Shown here: positions 16,210 to 25,431 of the stretch, one piece after another
Numbering within the stretch: position 1 is the first letter of the stretch
Layout of the letters: every line of letters begins with the position of its first letter
Assembly: GCF_009208075.1 (NCBI RefSeq)
Contig: NZ_WFKJ01000007.1
Location: 1-64,000, forward strand
DNA length: 64,000 nucleotides
DNA from: Poseidonibacter ostreae
Lineage (GTDB): Bacteria; Campylobacterota; Campylobacteria; Campylobacterales; Arcobacteraceae
Direction: 5' to 3'
Position numbers and translations under genes: made by a program
The notes under the pieces: model-generated
What the model was told of the DNA's origin: nothing
The model's database searches: none
What the model saw: only the letters and a program-made list of their open reading frames with translations

Positions 16210-16851
16210 ATGTCAAATGTTTTCACGTATACTCGAATAAACAAAAATAATGAAAAATATACTGAGCAACAAAAAGTTATATTAGATAGTTATGTTAAAA
16301 AACATAATATAGATATTTATAAAAATATTGAGATAGATATAAGTACTCCAAGTGATGAAAAAAACATTCTAGAATTACTAAAAAATTGTGAAAAAAATAC
16401 AACAATTATAGTTTATGACTTAAATGTTTTTGGGAGAACAATTGAAACAATTTTAGAGATTGTAAAATTTCTTTTATCTAATAAAATAAGAATATTAGTA
16501 GTGAATCAAAATCTTGATTTAGTTGATGATAAAGATATGCTAACTCAAATGATTCTAGGAATGATTTCTATGACTATTGGATTAGAAAAGGATTTAATGA
16601 GTTTACGAACAAAAGAAGCATTAACAGCAAAAAAACTATCTGGTGTTGCTTTAGGTAAACCTGTTGGAACTATTCAAAAATCAAAATTTGATAAGCAAAG
16701 AGATAAAATTGAAGAGTTACTATCAGTTGGTTTATCTGTTAGAAAAATTGCAAAGCTATTAGGATATAACAATCATATTGGTTTAAATAATTATGTTAAA
16801 AAAAGGAATATTAGACAAAATTTGCCTAATACTCTTGATATTGCAAGTTAG
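16210..16851 (+). CDS. Serine-recombinase homologue lacking the catalytic serine
   Basis: 213 residues with the resolvase/invertase layout: an N-terminal strand VFTYTRIN (4-11), the central sheet TTIIVYDLNVFGRTIETI (64-81), the long helix MILGMISMTIGLEKDLMSLRTKEAL, a G-x-x-L/V-G-K-P-x-G hinge (GVALGKPVGT) and a C-terminal helix-turn-helix (SVRKIAKLLGYNN). In active enzymes the motif is Y-x-R-V-S; here it is Y-T-R-I-N, so the nucleophile is Asn11. The LDRLGR motif reads LNVFGR, losing the Asp and first Arg and keeping only the last. It is therefore probably a DNA-binding regulator rather than a recombinase. It sits upstream of rplI with no inverted repeats resembling an invertible segment. Confidence 0.8.
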   Translation: MSNVFTYTRINKNNEKYTEQQKVILDSYVKKHNIDIYKNIEIDISTPSDEKNILELLKNCEKNTTIIVYDLNVFGRTIETILEIVKFLLSNKIRILVVNQNLDLVDDKDMLTQMILGMISMTIGLEKDLMSLRTKEALTAKKLSGVALGKPVGTIQKSKFDKQRDKIEELLSVGLSVRKIAKLLGYNNHIGLNNYVKKRNIRQNLPNTLDIAS

Positions 16852-16946
16852 TAAAACTATATTTAAAATAGCAAGAGTAGTATGATTTATTCTTACTTCA
16901 TATAACTTATAGTAAAATACTGCCAATTTAGATATATGGAGAAAAT

Positions 16947-17393
16947 ATGAAAGTTTTATTAATTAAAGATGTTCAAGGTACTGGAAAAGCTGGTGAAGTT
17001 AAAGAAGTTAAAGATGGATATGGGAAAAACTTTCTAATTGGAAAAGGTTTAGCATTACATGCAACAAACGATGTACTAGCAAAATACAAAGCTGAGCAAA
17101 AAAGAAAAGATGCAAAAGAAGCGGAAGAATTAGCTGCTGCAAAAGAGTTAGCTGAAAAATTAAATGCTACAAAACTTACTATCAAACATAAAATTGGTGC
17201 AAATGGTCACTTAATTGGTTCTGTTACAAATAAAGAGATTTCTGAAGAGTTAAATACTCAATTCTCAATTGAAGTTGATAAAAAGAATTTATCTTTAGAT
17301 AAAAAAATTAAAGCTGAGGGTACTTTTACTGTTGATTGTAAATTAGGTCATGGCATTCATGCTGATTTAGAAGTTATAATTATTGGAGAATAA
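16947..17393 (+). CDS. rplI: 50S ribosomal protein L9
   Basis: Full-length L9 (148 residues): the N-terminal rRNA-binding domain with [19 protein letters not shown] (the family signature region), a long charged connecting helix (about 42-75) and the C-terminal domain ending in the VIIIGE strand. A GGAG site precedes the ATG. It heads the rplI-hslV-hslU cluster with five bases to hslV. Confidence 0.98.
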   Translation: MKVLLIKDVQGTGKAGEVKEVKDGYGKNFLIGKGLALHATNDVLAKYKAEQKRKDAKEAEELAAAKELAEKLNATKLTIKHKIGANGHLIGSVTNKEISEELNTQFSIEVDKKNLSLDKKIKAEGTFTVDCKLGHGIHADLEVIIIGE

Positions 17394-17398
17394 GCAGA

Positions 17399-17935
17399 AT
17401 GTTTGATGCTACTACAATACTTGCTTACAAGGGCAAAAATAAAGCTGTAATTGGAGGTGACGGTCAAGTTACTTTTGGTAATACAGTTTTAAAAGGTAAT
17501 GCTACAAAAATCAGAAAACTTTACAAAGATCAAATACTTTCTGGTTTTGCAGGAAGCACTGCTGATGCTTTTAATCTTTATGATATGTTCGAAACTCATC
17601 TTGAAAGTACAAAAGGTGATTTATTAAAAGCTGTAATTGCTTTTTCTAAAGAGTGGAGAAAGGATAAAGTTTTAAGACGATTAGAAGCTATGATGATAGT
17701 TTTAAATAAAGATCATATTTTTATTTTATCTGGAAATGGTGATGTTGTTGAACCTGAAGATGGAGCTATTGCTTCAATTGGTTCTGGTGGAAACTTTGCT
17801 ATTTCTGCTGCTAGGGCTCTTGCAAAACATTCTGACTTAGATGAAGAAGATGTTGTAAAAGAGTCTTTAATGATTGCAGGTGAACTATGTATTTACACAA
17901 ATCAAAATATTAAATTATTGAAAATAGAGGACTAA
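17399..17935 (+). CDS. hslV: ATP-dependent protease peptidase subunit HslV
   Basis: Proteolytic chamber subunit of HslUV, a proteasome-like threonine protease. In most HslV proteins the catalytic threonine directly follows the initiator Met. Here the N-terminus is M-F-D-A-T-T-I-L, so the nucleophile would be Thr5, exposed only after removal of a four-residue propeptide. The conserved [19 protein letters not shown] and [16 protein letters not shown] segments are intact. Seven bases before hslU. Confidence 0.96.
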   Translation: MFDATTILAYKGKNKAVIGGDGQVTFGNTVLKGNATKIRKLYKDQILSGFAGSTADAFNLYDMFETHLESTKGDLLKAVIAFSKEWRKDKVLRRLEAMMIVLNKDHIFILSGNGDVVEPEDGAIASIGSGGNFAISAARALAKHSDLDEEDVVKESLMIAGELCIYTNQNIKLLKIED

Positions 17936-17941
17936 TAAAGT

Positions 17942-19270
17942 ATGGATTTAACACCAAAGCAAATTGTTGCATACTTAGATGATTATATTATTGGACAAAC
18001 TAATGCTAAAAAAACAATTGCATTAGCTTTAAGAAATAGATATAGAAGAATGAAAGTAGAACCAGAATTACAAGAAGAGATAATGCCAAAAAATATTCTT
18101 ATGATTGGTAGTACTGGTATTGGTAAAACTGAAATTGCAAGAAGATTAGCAAAAATGATGTCATTACCATTTGTAAAAGTTGAAGCTAGTAAATATACTG
18201 AAGTTGGATTTGTAGGTCGTGATGTTGAGTCAATGATTAGAGATTTAGTATATGAATCAATAAATATTGTAACAAGAGAATATGAAGACAAAATCAAAGA
18301 TAAAATTGAAGATGAAGTTCATAAAAAAATTATAGAAATACTTGTACCTCCACTTCCACAAACTGCTACAGATAATGCAAAAGAGTCATTTATCAAAACA
18401 TATAATGTGATGGAGAAAAAACTTCTTGATGGCTCTTTAGATGATAAAAAAATTGAAATAGAAGTTTCTAAAAAAGCACATGTAGAAATTTTAGATTCTA
18501 ATATGCCAATGGATATGAGTTCAATGCAAGAAAGCTTAAATAAAATGCTTGGCGGACTTAATAAAGATAAAATTAAAAAAGAAGTTAGTATAAAAGATGC
18601 AAAGGTTTTATTAAGAGATGAAGCTAGTGAATCTTTACTTGACCAAGAAGCTATTAAAATTGAAGCTGTTAAAAGAGCTGAAAATGGTGGAATTGTATTT
18701 TTAGATGAAATTGATAAAATTGCATCTGGTAAAACTAATCAAAATCAAGATCCAAGTAAAGAGGGTGTTCAAAGAGATTTATTACCTATTGTTGAAGGTA
18801 GTACTGTTCAGACTAAATTTGGTCAAGTTAAAACTGACCATATCTTATTTATTGCAGCTGGTGCATTCCATGTTTCAAAACCAAGTGATTTATTACCAGA
18901 ATTACAAGGAAGATTTCCTTTAAGAGTTGAACTTGAATCATTAGATGAAGAATCTTTATATAAAATTTTAACTAATACAAAAAACTCTTTATTAAAACAG
19001 TATCAAGCACTATTAGCTGTTGAAGAAGTAGAATTAGAGTTTGATGATAGTGCAATTAGAGCCTTTGGAAAGTATTCTGTAACAGCAAATGAAATGACTG
19101 AAGATATAGGTGCTAGAAGATTACATACTGTAATTGAAAAAGTTATTGAAGATATCTCTTTTGAAGCGAATGAAAAAAAAGGTGAGAAAGTAATCATAAC
19201 AAAAACTTTAGTTGAAGATAAACTAGATGAGATTGTAGATAACGAAGATACAGCCAGATATATACTGTAG
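17942..19270 (+). CDS. hslU: HslU unfoldase ATPase
   Basis: AAA+ partner of HslV. Walker A GSTGIGKTEIARRLA (about 59-73), the pore motif region KVEASKYTEVGFVGRDVE, the intermediate domain (about 110-225), Walker B GGIVFLDEIDKIA (about 248) and sensor residues near ITEDIGARRLHTVIEKV (MTEDIGARRLHTV). The C-terminus ends ...DTARYIL, the tail that docks into HslV. 442 residues, normal length. Confidence 0.97.
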   Translation: MDLTPKQIVAYLDDYIIGQTNAKKTIALALRNRYRRMKVEPELQEEIMPKNILMIGSTGIGKTEIARRLAKMMSLPFVKVEASKYTEVGFVGRDVESMIRDLVYESINIVTREYEDKIKDKIEDEVHKKIIEILVPPLPQTATDNAKESFIKTYNVMEKKLLDGSLDDKKIEIEVSKKAHVEILDSNMPMDMSSMQESLNKMLGGLNKDKIKKEVSIKDAKVLLRDEASESLLDQEAIKIEAVKRAENGGIVFLDEIDKIASGKTNQNQDPSKEGVQRDLLPIVEGSTVQTKFGQVKTDHILFIAAGAFHVSKPSDLLPELQGRFPLRVELESLDEESLYKILTNTKNSLLKQYQALLAVEEVELEFDDSAIRAFGKYSVTANEMTEDIGARRLHTVIEKVIEDISFEANEKKGEKVIITKTLVEDKLDEIVDNEDTARYIL

Positions 19271-19330
19271 TTTTGAAATTAATAATCTTTTAGATAGAAT
19301 AAACTATTAAAGAAATTTAGGAGATTTTAT

Positions 19331-19636
19331 ATGAATATAATTACATTTTGTGAAATTGATGATTCATTATTTAATGATGATCATAAAGTTGAACATTTTC
19401 ATAGTGGCGTGAGTGAAAAAGCAGATATTATAATTTTGAATATTGATTCAATTTTTGAATTTGAAGAAAATAAATCTGAAGTTTGTAAAGTAAAGTCTGT
19501 TTCTGTAGCCGTTATTGATGATGAAGAAGATTATGATGCATTTAAAAACTTTGGTATTGATGCATGGATTTTAAATTCTGATTTATCTGAAATAAATGGA
19601 TTATTAAACTTACTTGAAAAAAGGTTTTTAGTATAA
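19331..19636 (+). CDS. Small acidic unknown protein overlapping tatD
   Basis: 101 residues, strongly acidic, with AGGAG upstream (aaatttAGGAGattttatATG). Alternating hydrophobic strands (ADIIILNIDSIF, KSVSVAVIDDEEDYDAF, GIDAWILNSDLSEI, NGLLNLLEKRF) suggest a small alpha/beta fold like a truncated response-regulator receiver domain, but the canonical phospho-acceptor pattern is not clear. I recognise no named family. Its stop TAA (19634-19636) is embedded in the likely tatD start, so translation of tatD probably depends on it. Confidence 0.72.
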   Translation: MNIITFCEIDDSLFNDDHKVEHFHSGVSEKADIIILNIDSIFEFEENKSEVCKVKSVSVAVIDDEEDYDAFKNFGIDAWILNSDLSEINGLLNLLEKRFLV

Positions 19637-20421
19637 TTATAGATACACATTGTCATTTAGACAACAAACAATATTATGAAGATGTTGATGCAGTAATTAA
19701 AAATGCCTTAGATCATAATGTAAAAGGCTTTTTAATTCCTGGTGCTGATTTTAATGATCTTCCACAAGCTATTAAGCTTGCTGAAAAATATGATGAAGTA
19801 TTTTTTGCTGTTGGAATTCATCCTTATGATATTCATATGTATGATGAAAAAGTTTTAGAAGAGTATATTAATCATCCTAAATGTATTGCCGTAGGTGAGT
19901 GTGGTTTAGATTATTTTAGACTTCCTGAAGATGAAGAAGAAAAAAAAGCTAATATCGCAAAACAAAAAGAAGTTTTCATAGCTCAAATAGAGTTTGCTAA
20001 AAAAGTAAATAAACCTTTAATTGTTCACGTTCGAGAAGCTTCAAATGATTCAAAGCAGATATTAATTGATTATGATACAAAGCAAGTAGGTGGAGTACTT
20101 CACTGTTATAATGCAAGTGAGCATTTACTACCACTAGCTGAGCATAATTTTTACTTTGGAATAGGTGGTGTTTTAACTTTTAAAAATGCTAAAAAACTAA
20201 TAGAGGTTTTACCTAAAATCCCAAAAGATAAACTAATTATAGAAACAGATGGACCTTATTTAACTCCTCATCCTTTTAGAGGAAAAAGAAATGAACCTTA
20301 CTATACAGTTTTTGTAGCTGATAAAATGGCTGAATTATTAGAAATGACTAGAGAAGAGATTGATAATCTTACTACAAAAAATGCTATTAAATTATTTAAA
20401 GAGTTTTCTAGCCTATCTTAA
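19633..20421 (+). CDS. tatD: TatD family metal-dependent hydrolase, non-standard start
   Basis: 3'-exonuclease/deoxyribonuclease-type TIM-barrel hydrolase. Metal ligands: DTHCHLDN at the N-terminus, the glutamate in GECGLDYF, histidines in VHVREA and LHCYNAS, and the aspartate in ETDGPYLTPHP. The first ATG in frame (19837) would delete the DTHCH motif and about 68 residues, so the true start must be upstream. An in-frame TGA at 19615-19617 leaves no ATG, GTG or TTG before the motif. The codons ATA-ATT-ATA (19633-19641) directly precede GAT-ACA-CAT; homologues begin M-I-I-D-T-H. An ATA or ATT start behind AAAAAAGG is most likely, giving about 262 residues. A sequencing error or a frameshift from the upstream ORF is the alternative. 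Confidence 0.85.
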   Translation: MIIDTHCHLDNKQYYEDVDAVIKNALDHNVKGFLIPGADFNDLPQAIKLAEKYDEVFFAVGIHPYDIHMYDEKVLEEYINHPKCIAVGECGLDYFRLPEDEEEKKANIAKQKEVFIAQIEFAKKVNKPLIVHVREASNDSKQILIDYDTKQVGGVLHCYNASEHLLPLAEHNFYFGIGGVLTFKNAKKLIEVLPKIPKDKLIIETDGPYLTPHPFRGKRNEPYYTVFVADKMAELLEMTREEIDNLTTKNAIKLFKEFSSLS

Positions 20422-20456
20422 AAAGGATATCTAGTAATACTAAAATAGGATGTTAT

Positions 20457-21842
20457 TTGAATAAGATATTATTAATTATATTTTTATCTCTTAGCTCCTT
20501 TTCTTTTAATTTAAGTGCAGTTGCATTTACAAAAAAAGATTATCAGGTTTTAAAAGATTTAGATATAGAAAAATCTTTTGTACATGATGAACATCTTCAA
20601 GATTTATATAATGAACTATCAAATAAAAACCATTTATATATATACAAAAGAAATTTAAAAAAATCATCAATCTATATTTCAAAAATAAAAGAAGTTTTAA
20701 ATCAAGAGGGTTTACCCTCAAGCTTTTTATACTTATCAATGGCAGAATCAAATTTTAGAGTTGATGCTAAATCTTCAACAAATGCTCTTGGCTTATGGCA
20801 ATTTATGCCTCAAACTGCGAAAATATATAATTTGAGAAATGATGAATATGTTGATGAGCGATTAGATTTTATTAAATCAACACATGCAGCTTCAAAATAT
20901 TTAGGAGCACATTATAAGAGATTTGGTAAATGGTATTTAGCAATTTTGGCATATAATTGTGGTGAGGGTAGAGTAATTGAAGCACTTACAAGAGCTAGTA
21001 TTGATAAATATATAGAACGTTATCCTGATAAAAAAAACTCTTTAAAAATTAAAGAGTACAGAAATATTATCAAAGAGTATTTACGAACTAAAAAAAATTT
21101 TTATAAAATCAACAATATCTATAAAGATTTAGGAGATTTAAATATTCATGTAACTGCACGAGATCTTTTAAAAATACAAGAAAAATTAGATAGACAATAC
21201 TTACCAAGAGAAAGTCGTATTTACTTAAGAAAAATTGTAGTTTTAGCAATGATAGCTAATAGAAACTTTTTAAAAAAAGGTTATATTTTTGATAGAGATA
21301 TAAACTCTACAATTACAACTGTAAAATTAAAAGGTGGATTACACTTAAGAAGTATTTCAAAAGTATTAAATATGAAATATAGTACTTTATCAAAAATGAA
21401 TTTGCATATAAAACAGCAGATTTTGCCTTTTGATGTAAAAAGTTATGATGTTAATATTCCTTATTCTAAATTAGGTATTTATAGTAAAAATAAAAATAAA
21501 ATAAAAAATGAATCTTTTGTAATTTATAGAGTAAAAAAAGGTGATACTTTATCAAGTATTGCATATAAATATAAAGTAAAATATAGTTTAATAAAAAAGT
21601 TTAATGAATTGAAATCAAATCGTTTATCTTTAAAACAAAAACTTGTTATTCCTGTTATTAAAAATAAGTCAAAAAACACAAGAAGAAAAATAGCAAATAA
21701 GAGATTGTATAAAGTAAAAAAAGGCGATTCTTTAAGTACAATTGCACATAAATTTAATATTAGTGTAAAAAAAATAAAAAAAGACAATAGTCTAAAATCA
21801 AATAAAATAAAAATTGGAGATAAAATTGCAATATATAAATAA
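20457..21842 (+). CDS. mltD: Membrane-bound lytic murein transglycosylase D-like, with LysM repeats
   Basis: Cleaves peptidoglycan glycan strands. TTG start after TAGGA; signal peptide 1-23. An SLT lysozyme-like domain (about 80-210) carries the catalytic glutamate in [13 protein letters not shown], with [15 protein letters not shown] and [13 protein letters not shown]. Two C-terminal LysM peptidoglycan-binding repeats follow, [16 protein letters not shown] (about 357) and [16 protein letters not shown] (about 420). The 3' end overlaps rlpA, so the two cell-wall genes are coupled. Confidence 0.93.
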   Translation: MNKILLIIFLSLSSFSFNLSAVAFTKKDYQVLKDLDIEKSFVHDEHLQDLYNELSNKNHLYIYKRNLKKSSIYISKIKEVLNQEGLPSSFLYLSMAESNFRVDAKSSTNALGLWQFMPQTAKIYNLRNDEYVDERLDFIKSTHAASKYLGAHYKRFGKWYLAILAYNCGEGRVIEALTRASIDKYIERYPDKKNSLKIKEYRNIIKEYLRTKKNFYKINNIYKDLGDLNIHVTARDLLKIQEKLDRQYLPRESRIYLRKIVVLAMIANRNFLKKGYIFDRDINSTITTVKLKGGLHLRSISKVLNMKYSTLSKMNLHIKQQILPFDVKSYDVNIPYSKLGIYSKNKNKIKNESFVIYRVKKGDTLSSIAYKYKVKYSLIKKFNELKSNRLSLKQKLVIPVIKNKSKNTRRKIANKRLYKVKKGDSLSTIAHKFNISVKKIKKDNSLKSNKIKIGDKIAIYK

Positions 21843-22722
21843 ATTTTTAAAATACGGAACAATAACTAGTTTAGTAATAGTAGCATTTTTAATAACAGGT
21901 TGTTCATCAAAAAAATATAAAGTAAGCTCTTCTGATATAAATAAGATATATAAAAATACATCAAATAGTAAAATTAGAAATTCAAAAGCAATGCATAGAG
22001 CAACACTTCGTCCTTATACAGTATTTGGAGAGAGATATTATCCTTTTATAGCAAACGTAAATGATGAGTTTACAGGAATTGCATCTTGGTATGGGCCAAA
22101 TTTTCATGCTAAAAAGACTTCAAATGGTGAAACTTATGATATGTATGCATTAACTGCTGCACATAAGACTCTGCCTATGAATACAGTTGTAAGAGTTGAT
22201 AATCTTGAAAATGGTAAGAATGTAGTTGTACGAATTAATGATAGAGGACCTTTTGTTGATGGAAGAATTATTGATTTATCAAATACAGCTGCACATGCAA
22301 TTGATATGGTAAGAAAAGGTACTGCAAGGGTAAAAATAACTGTTTTAGGATATAATGGCGAAATACAAAATTATAATGCTCCTATTAAGCAAGCATATAA
22401 AGCACCTATTGTTCCTAAGAAAGTAGTTCCAGTAGTTAATCCAATTACTCCTGTTTCTTCAATGGCAATAGAAGAGAAAACTATAATTCATGATAATTAT
22501 AATTTACAAGTTGGTGCTTTTTCTAAACTTGAGGGTGCATTACAAACAAAAAGAAAATATGAAACAATGTTAAATAATCAATATAAAATTGATATTGTAA
22601 AAGTAGTTTCTAATGATAGATTTTTACATAAAGTTTTAATTAGAGGTTTTAATTCACAAAATCAAGCACAAATATTTAAAGATTCAAATGGCTTAAATAG
22701 TGCAATTATAATAAGAAAATAG
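21826..22722 (+). CDS. rlpA: RlpA-like septal lytic transglycosylase lipoprotein
   Basis: Lipoprotein with a double-psi beta-barrel domain (about 80-170: [28 protein letters not shown] and the catalytic-type [17 protein letters not shown]) and a C-terminal SPOR domain (about 220-298) that binds denuded septal peptidoglycan. The lipobox is LITGC. The frame extends to a TTG at 21814, but the TTG at 21826 sits six bases after a GGAG and is the better start (298 residues). Overlaps mltD by 17 bases. Confidence 0.92.
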   Translation: MQYINKFLKYGTITSLVIVAFLITGCSSKKYKVSSSDINKIYKNTSNSKIRNSKAMHRATLRPYTVFGERYYPFIANVNDEFTGIASWYGPNFHAKKTSNGETYDMYALTAAHKTLPMNTVVRVDNLENGKNVVVRINDRGPFVDGRIIDLSNTAAHAIDMVRKGTARVKITVLGYNGEIQNYNAPIKQAYKAPIVPKKVVPVVNPITPVSSMAIEEKTIIHDNYNLQVGAFSKLEGALQTKRKYETMLNNQYKIDIVKVVSNDRFLHKVLIRGFNSQNQAQIFKDSNGLNSAIIIRK

Positions 22723-22730
22723 GGTTAAGA

Positions 22731-23303
22731 ATGGTAGAACAAAATAGAAAAACAAAAGAAACAGATATTAAATGTAAACTAGATGTAAATGGTAGTGGAA
22801 AGTCTAATATTAATACTGGTGTAGGTTTTTTTGACCATATGTTAGAAGCTTTATCAAAACATAGTGGAATTGATATCGATTTATCTTGTGATGGGGATTT
22901 ACATATTGATGCACACCACACAGTTGAAGATTGTGGAATTGTTTTAGGAAAAGCCTTAAAACAAGAAATATTTCCTATTGAAGCAGTTGAAAGATATGGA
23001 AATGCAACCGTTGTAATGGATGAAGCAGCAACTACTTGTGCCTTAGATTTATCAAATAGACCTTATTTAGTTTATGAAGTAAATGTAAGTGGAAAAGTTG
23101 GAGATTTTGATGTTGAATTAGCTGAAGAGTTTTTTCACGCCTTAAGTGGAAATGCTGGATTAACTGTTCATATTATTCAAGATAGAGGAAGAAATAAACA
23201 CCATATTTTAGAAGCAAGTTTTAAAGCCTTTGCTGTGGCCTTACGTCGAGCACTAGTTAAAAATGAAAGATTAGGAATTCCTAGTACAAAGGGTGTTTTA
23301 TGA
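22731..23303 (+). CDS. hisB: Imidazoleglycerol-phosphate dehydratase
   Basis: Sixth step of histidine biosynthesis, as the monofunctional 190-residue enzyme without the phosphatase half found in E. coli. The two metal-binding repeats are clear: GVGFFDHMLEALSKHSG with DAHHTVEDCGIVLG, and EEFFHALSGNAGLTVHI with NKHHILEASFKAFA. Overlaps kdsC by four bases (ATGA). Confidence 0.97.
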   Translation: MVEQNRKTKETDIKCKLDVNGSGKSNINTGVGFFDHMLEALSKHSGIDIDLSCDGDLHIDAHHTVEDCGIVLGKALKQEIFPIEAVERYGNATVVMDEAATTCALDLSNRPYLVYEVNVSGKVGDFDVELAEEFFHALSGNAGLTVHIIQDRGRNKHHILEASFKAFAVALRRALVKNERLGIPSTKGVL

Positions 23304-23797
23304 TTGAACTTATTGTATTAGATGTTGATGGTACATTAACAAATGGACAAATAACATATACTAATTCAGGAGATGAGTTAAAATCTTTTGATGTAGCAGA
23401 TGGTTTAGCAGTAGCAACTTGGACAAAAAAGCTTGGAAAAAAAGCTGCTATTATTACAGGAAGAAACTCTTTAATTGTTGAACGTCGTGCTAAAGATTTA
23501 AAAATAGAACACTTACATCAAGGAATTCATAATAAAGATGAAGTCTTACAAAAAATTCTTGATGATGAGGGACTTTCATGGAATCAAGTTGCAGCAATTG
23601 GTGATGATTTAAATGACTATAAAATGCTCAAAAAAGCAGGACTTTCATTTACTCCTTTAAATGGAACACAATACTTAAAAGATTTTGTACATGTAGTTTG
23701 TAAAAATCAAGGTGGTAGTGGAGCTGTTAGAGAAATGATTGAGCATATTTGTAAAGAAGATGGACTTGAAGAGGATTTTTTAAACGCATGGATATAA
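23300..23797 (+). CDS. kdsC: KDO-8-phosphate phosphatase (HAD family)
   Basis: Dephosphorylates 3-deoxy-D-manno-octulosonate-8-phosphate in LPS core synthesis. Small cap-less HAD protein (165 residues): motif I LDVDGTLTNGQI, motif II ITGRNS, and motif III/IV AAIGDDLNDYKML. It lies directly before lptC and lptA, matching the usual LPS-export cluster. Confidence 0.93.
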   Translation: MIELIVLDVDGTLTNGQITYTNSGDELKSFDVADGLAVATWTKKLGKKAAIITGRNSLIVERRAKDLKIEHLHQGIHNKDEVLQKILDDEGLSWNQVAAIGDDLNDYKMLKKAGLSFTPLNGTQYLKDFVHVVCKNQGGSGAVREMIEHICKEDGLEEDFLNAWI

Positions 23798-24321
23798 AGT
23801 TTTTTAATTATTCATTATTGCTTTTAGCTGTTGGAGCATATTTTATTCCAGTTGATAATGTAGCTAAGAATAGTGATATTAAAGATATTCCCTTAGTAAT
23901 ATTTGAAAAGCCATTAATGTATACATTAAATGATAAAAACTTATCAAGAGTAGTTGATGCAAGTCATGCAGTAAGATATAAATCAAGAGATGAAATGTAT
24001 GATGCTAATATTCTTTTGAAAAATAATTTAGAAGAAAAAGATTATAAAGTTGAAACTTTAAAGGCTCAAGTTATTATAAAAAAAGGTGATGATTTAACAT
24101 TACGAAAAGATGTTAAATATAATAGAGATGATTTTATAAATCTAAATACTGACGCCTTAGATTATAATATAATAACAAAAGTAGCAAAAAATAGTGTGCC
24201 TTATGATGGGTATTATTATAACAATACTATAAAAGGCACAAACTTATATTTAGATGGAACAAAAAATTATATGAAATCTAATAAAGTTCATTTTGAAGTA
24301 GAAGTAAAAAATAAAAAATAA
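23788..24321 (+). CDS. lptC: LPS export protein LptC
   Basis: Bitopic inner-membrane protein that passes LPS from LptBFG to LptA. It has one N-terminal transmembrane helix (about 6-22) and a periplasmic beta-jellyroll of about 150 residues with weak primary-sequence conservation (ETLKAQVIIKKGDDLTL, DALDYNIITKVAKNSVPY). The identification rests on size, topology and position between kdsC and lptA. It overlaps kdsC by ten bases. Confidence 0.85.
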   Translation: MDIKFFNYSLLLLAVGAYFIPVDNVAKNSDIKDIPLVIFEKPLMYTLNDKNLSRVVDASHAVRYKSRDEMYDANILLKNNLEEKDYKVETLKAQVIIKKGDDLTLRKDVKYNRDDFINLNTDALDYNIITKVAKNSVPYDGYYYNNTIKGTNLYLDGTKNYMKSNKVHFEVEVKNKK

Positions 24322-24330
24322 AGGTAAACA

Positions 24331-24816
24331 ATGAAGTTTTTAGCAGGTTTATTAGTATGTTCAACACTTTTATTAGCACAAACACAACAGCTTATAATTG
24401 ATGCACAAAATTTTGAAGCAAATGATAAAAAAGGTATTTCAACTTTTACAGGAAATGTTAAAATACAAATGGGAAAAGATAGATTAAATGCCCAAAAAGT
24501 AGATATATATTTTGTTACTAAGAAAGGAAGTACAGGAAAGGTTCCTTCAAAATATATAGCAACAGGAAAAGTAGATTTTGAAATTGTAACAGATGTAAAA
24601 CATTATGCGGGAAAAGGAGATAAAGTTATATATTCTCCAATAAAGCAAGAGTATACAATACTTGGAAATGGCTTTTTACAAGAAAAAAATGATGATAAAA
24701 AGATTTATGGTGAAAAGATTTATGTAAATCAATTATCAGGTGAAGCAAAAGTAAATGGAAGTGGTAATAAACCAGTAAGATTTATTATAAATATTGAGCG
24801 TGGCTCACAAAAGTAA
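24331..24816 (+). CDS. lptA: LPS transport periplasmic protein LptA
   Basis: Forms the periplasmic LPS bridge. Signal peptide 1-16 ending in LLLAQ; OstA-type repeats IIDAQNFEANDKKGISTFTGNVKI (DAQNFEANDKKGISTFTG), KDRLNAQKVDIYF and AKVNGSG. 161 residues, normal length. Nine bases downstream of lptC. Confidence 0.92.
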   Translation: MKFLAGLLVCSTLLLAQTQQLIIDAQNFEANDKKGISTFTGNVKIQMGKDRLNAQKVDIYFVTKKGSTGKVPSKYIATGKVDFEIVTDVKHYAGKGDKVIYSPIKQEYTILGNGFLQEKNDDKKIYGEKIYVNQLSGEAKVNGSGNKPVRFIINIERGSQK

Positions 24817-24828
24817 GGAAAATATTAA

Positions 24829-25431
24829 ATGAGAATAGTTGAAGCAAATTTTATGGAATCAGCTCAAAGCATTCAGGACTCACCAAGTCCAGATAAAGCA
24901 GAAGTTGCTTTTTTAGGTAGATCAAATGTAGGAAAATCCTCTTTATTAAATACATTAACACATAGAAAAGGTTTAGCTAAGTCATCATCAACTCCTGGTA
25001 AAACTCAACTAATTAACTATTTTAATATTAAGTTTAAAACTGATAAAGAAGAAGTTCCTTTTCTTTATGCAAGATTTGTGGATTTACCTGGATTTGGTTA
25101 TGCAAAAGTTTCTAAAAGTTTAAAAAAAGATTGGAATTCTAATTTAACAGGTTATTTAGAGCAAAGACAATGTTTACAGATTTTTGTACACTTAATTGAT
25201 TCTAGACATACTGATTTACCAATTGATAAAAATGTTGATGAGTTTTTAAAAGCTAATAAAAGAGGCGATCAAATTATTATTAATGCATTTACAAAAATAG
25301 ATAAATTAAAACAAAATGATTTACAAAAATTAAAAAGAGAAAATCCTGATGGGATATTTATCTCTAATTTAAAGAAAAAGGGTGTAGAAGCTCTTCAAAA
25401 TAGAATTACGGAGTACTTATTTGGAAGTTAA
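24829..25431 (+). CDS. engB: Ribosome-biogenesis GTPase EngB/YsxC
   Basis: GTP-binding protein needed for large-subunit assembly. G1 GRSNVGKSSLLN, G3 DLPGFGYAK, G4 FTKIDKLK and G5 ISNLKKKGV are all in place, and the KSSSTPGKTQLINYF switch region is typical of the family. 200 residues. Its 3' end overlaps the acetyltransferase gene by 11 bases. Confidence 0.96.
   Translation: MRIVEANFMESAQSIQDSPSPDKAEVAFLGRSNVGKSSLLNTLTHRKGLAKSSSTPGKTQLINYFNIKFKTDKEEVPFLYARFVDLPGFGYAKVSKSLKKDWNSNLTGYLEQRQCLQIFVHLIDSRHTDLPIDKNVDEFLKANKRGDQIIINAFTKIDKLKQNDLQKLKRENPDGIFISNLKKKGVEALQNRITEYLFGS

Noticed and set aside
16210-16946. Mobile element or phase-variable invertible segment around the recombinase homologue
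   Set aside because: No inverted repeats, att-like duplication or transposase partners flank it, and the catalytic residues are missing.
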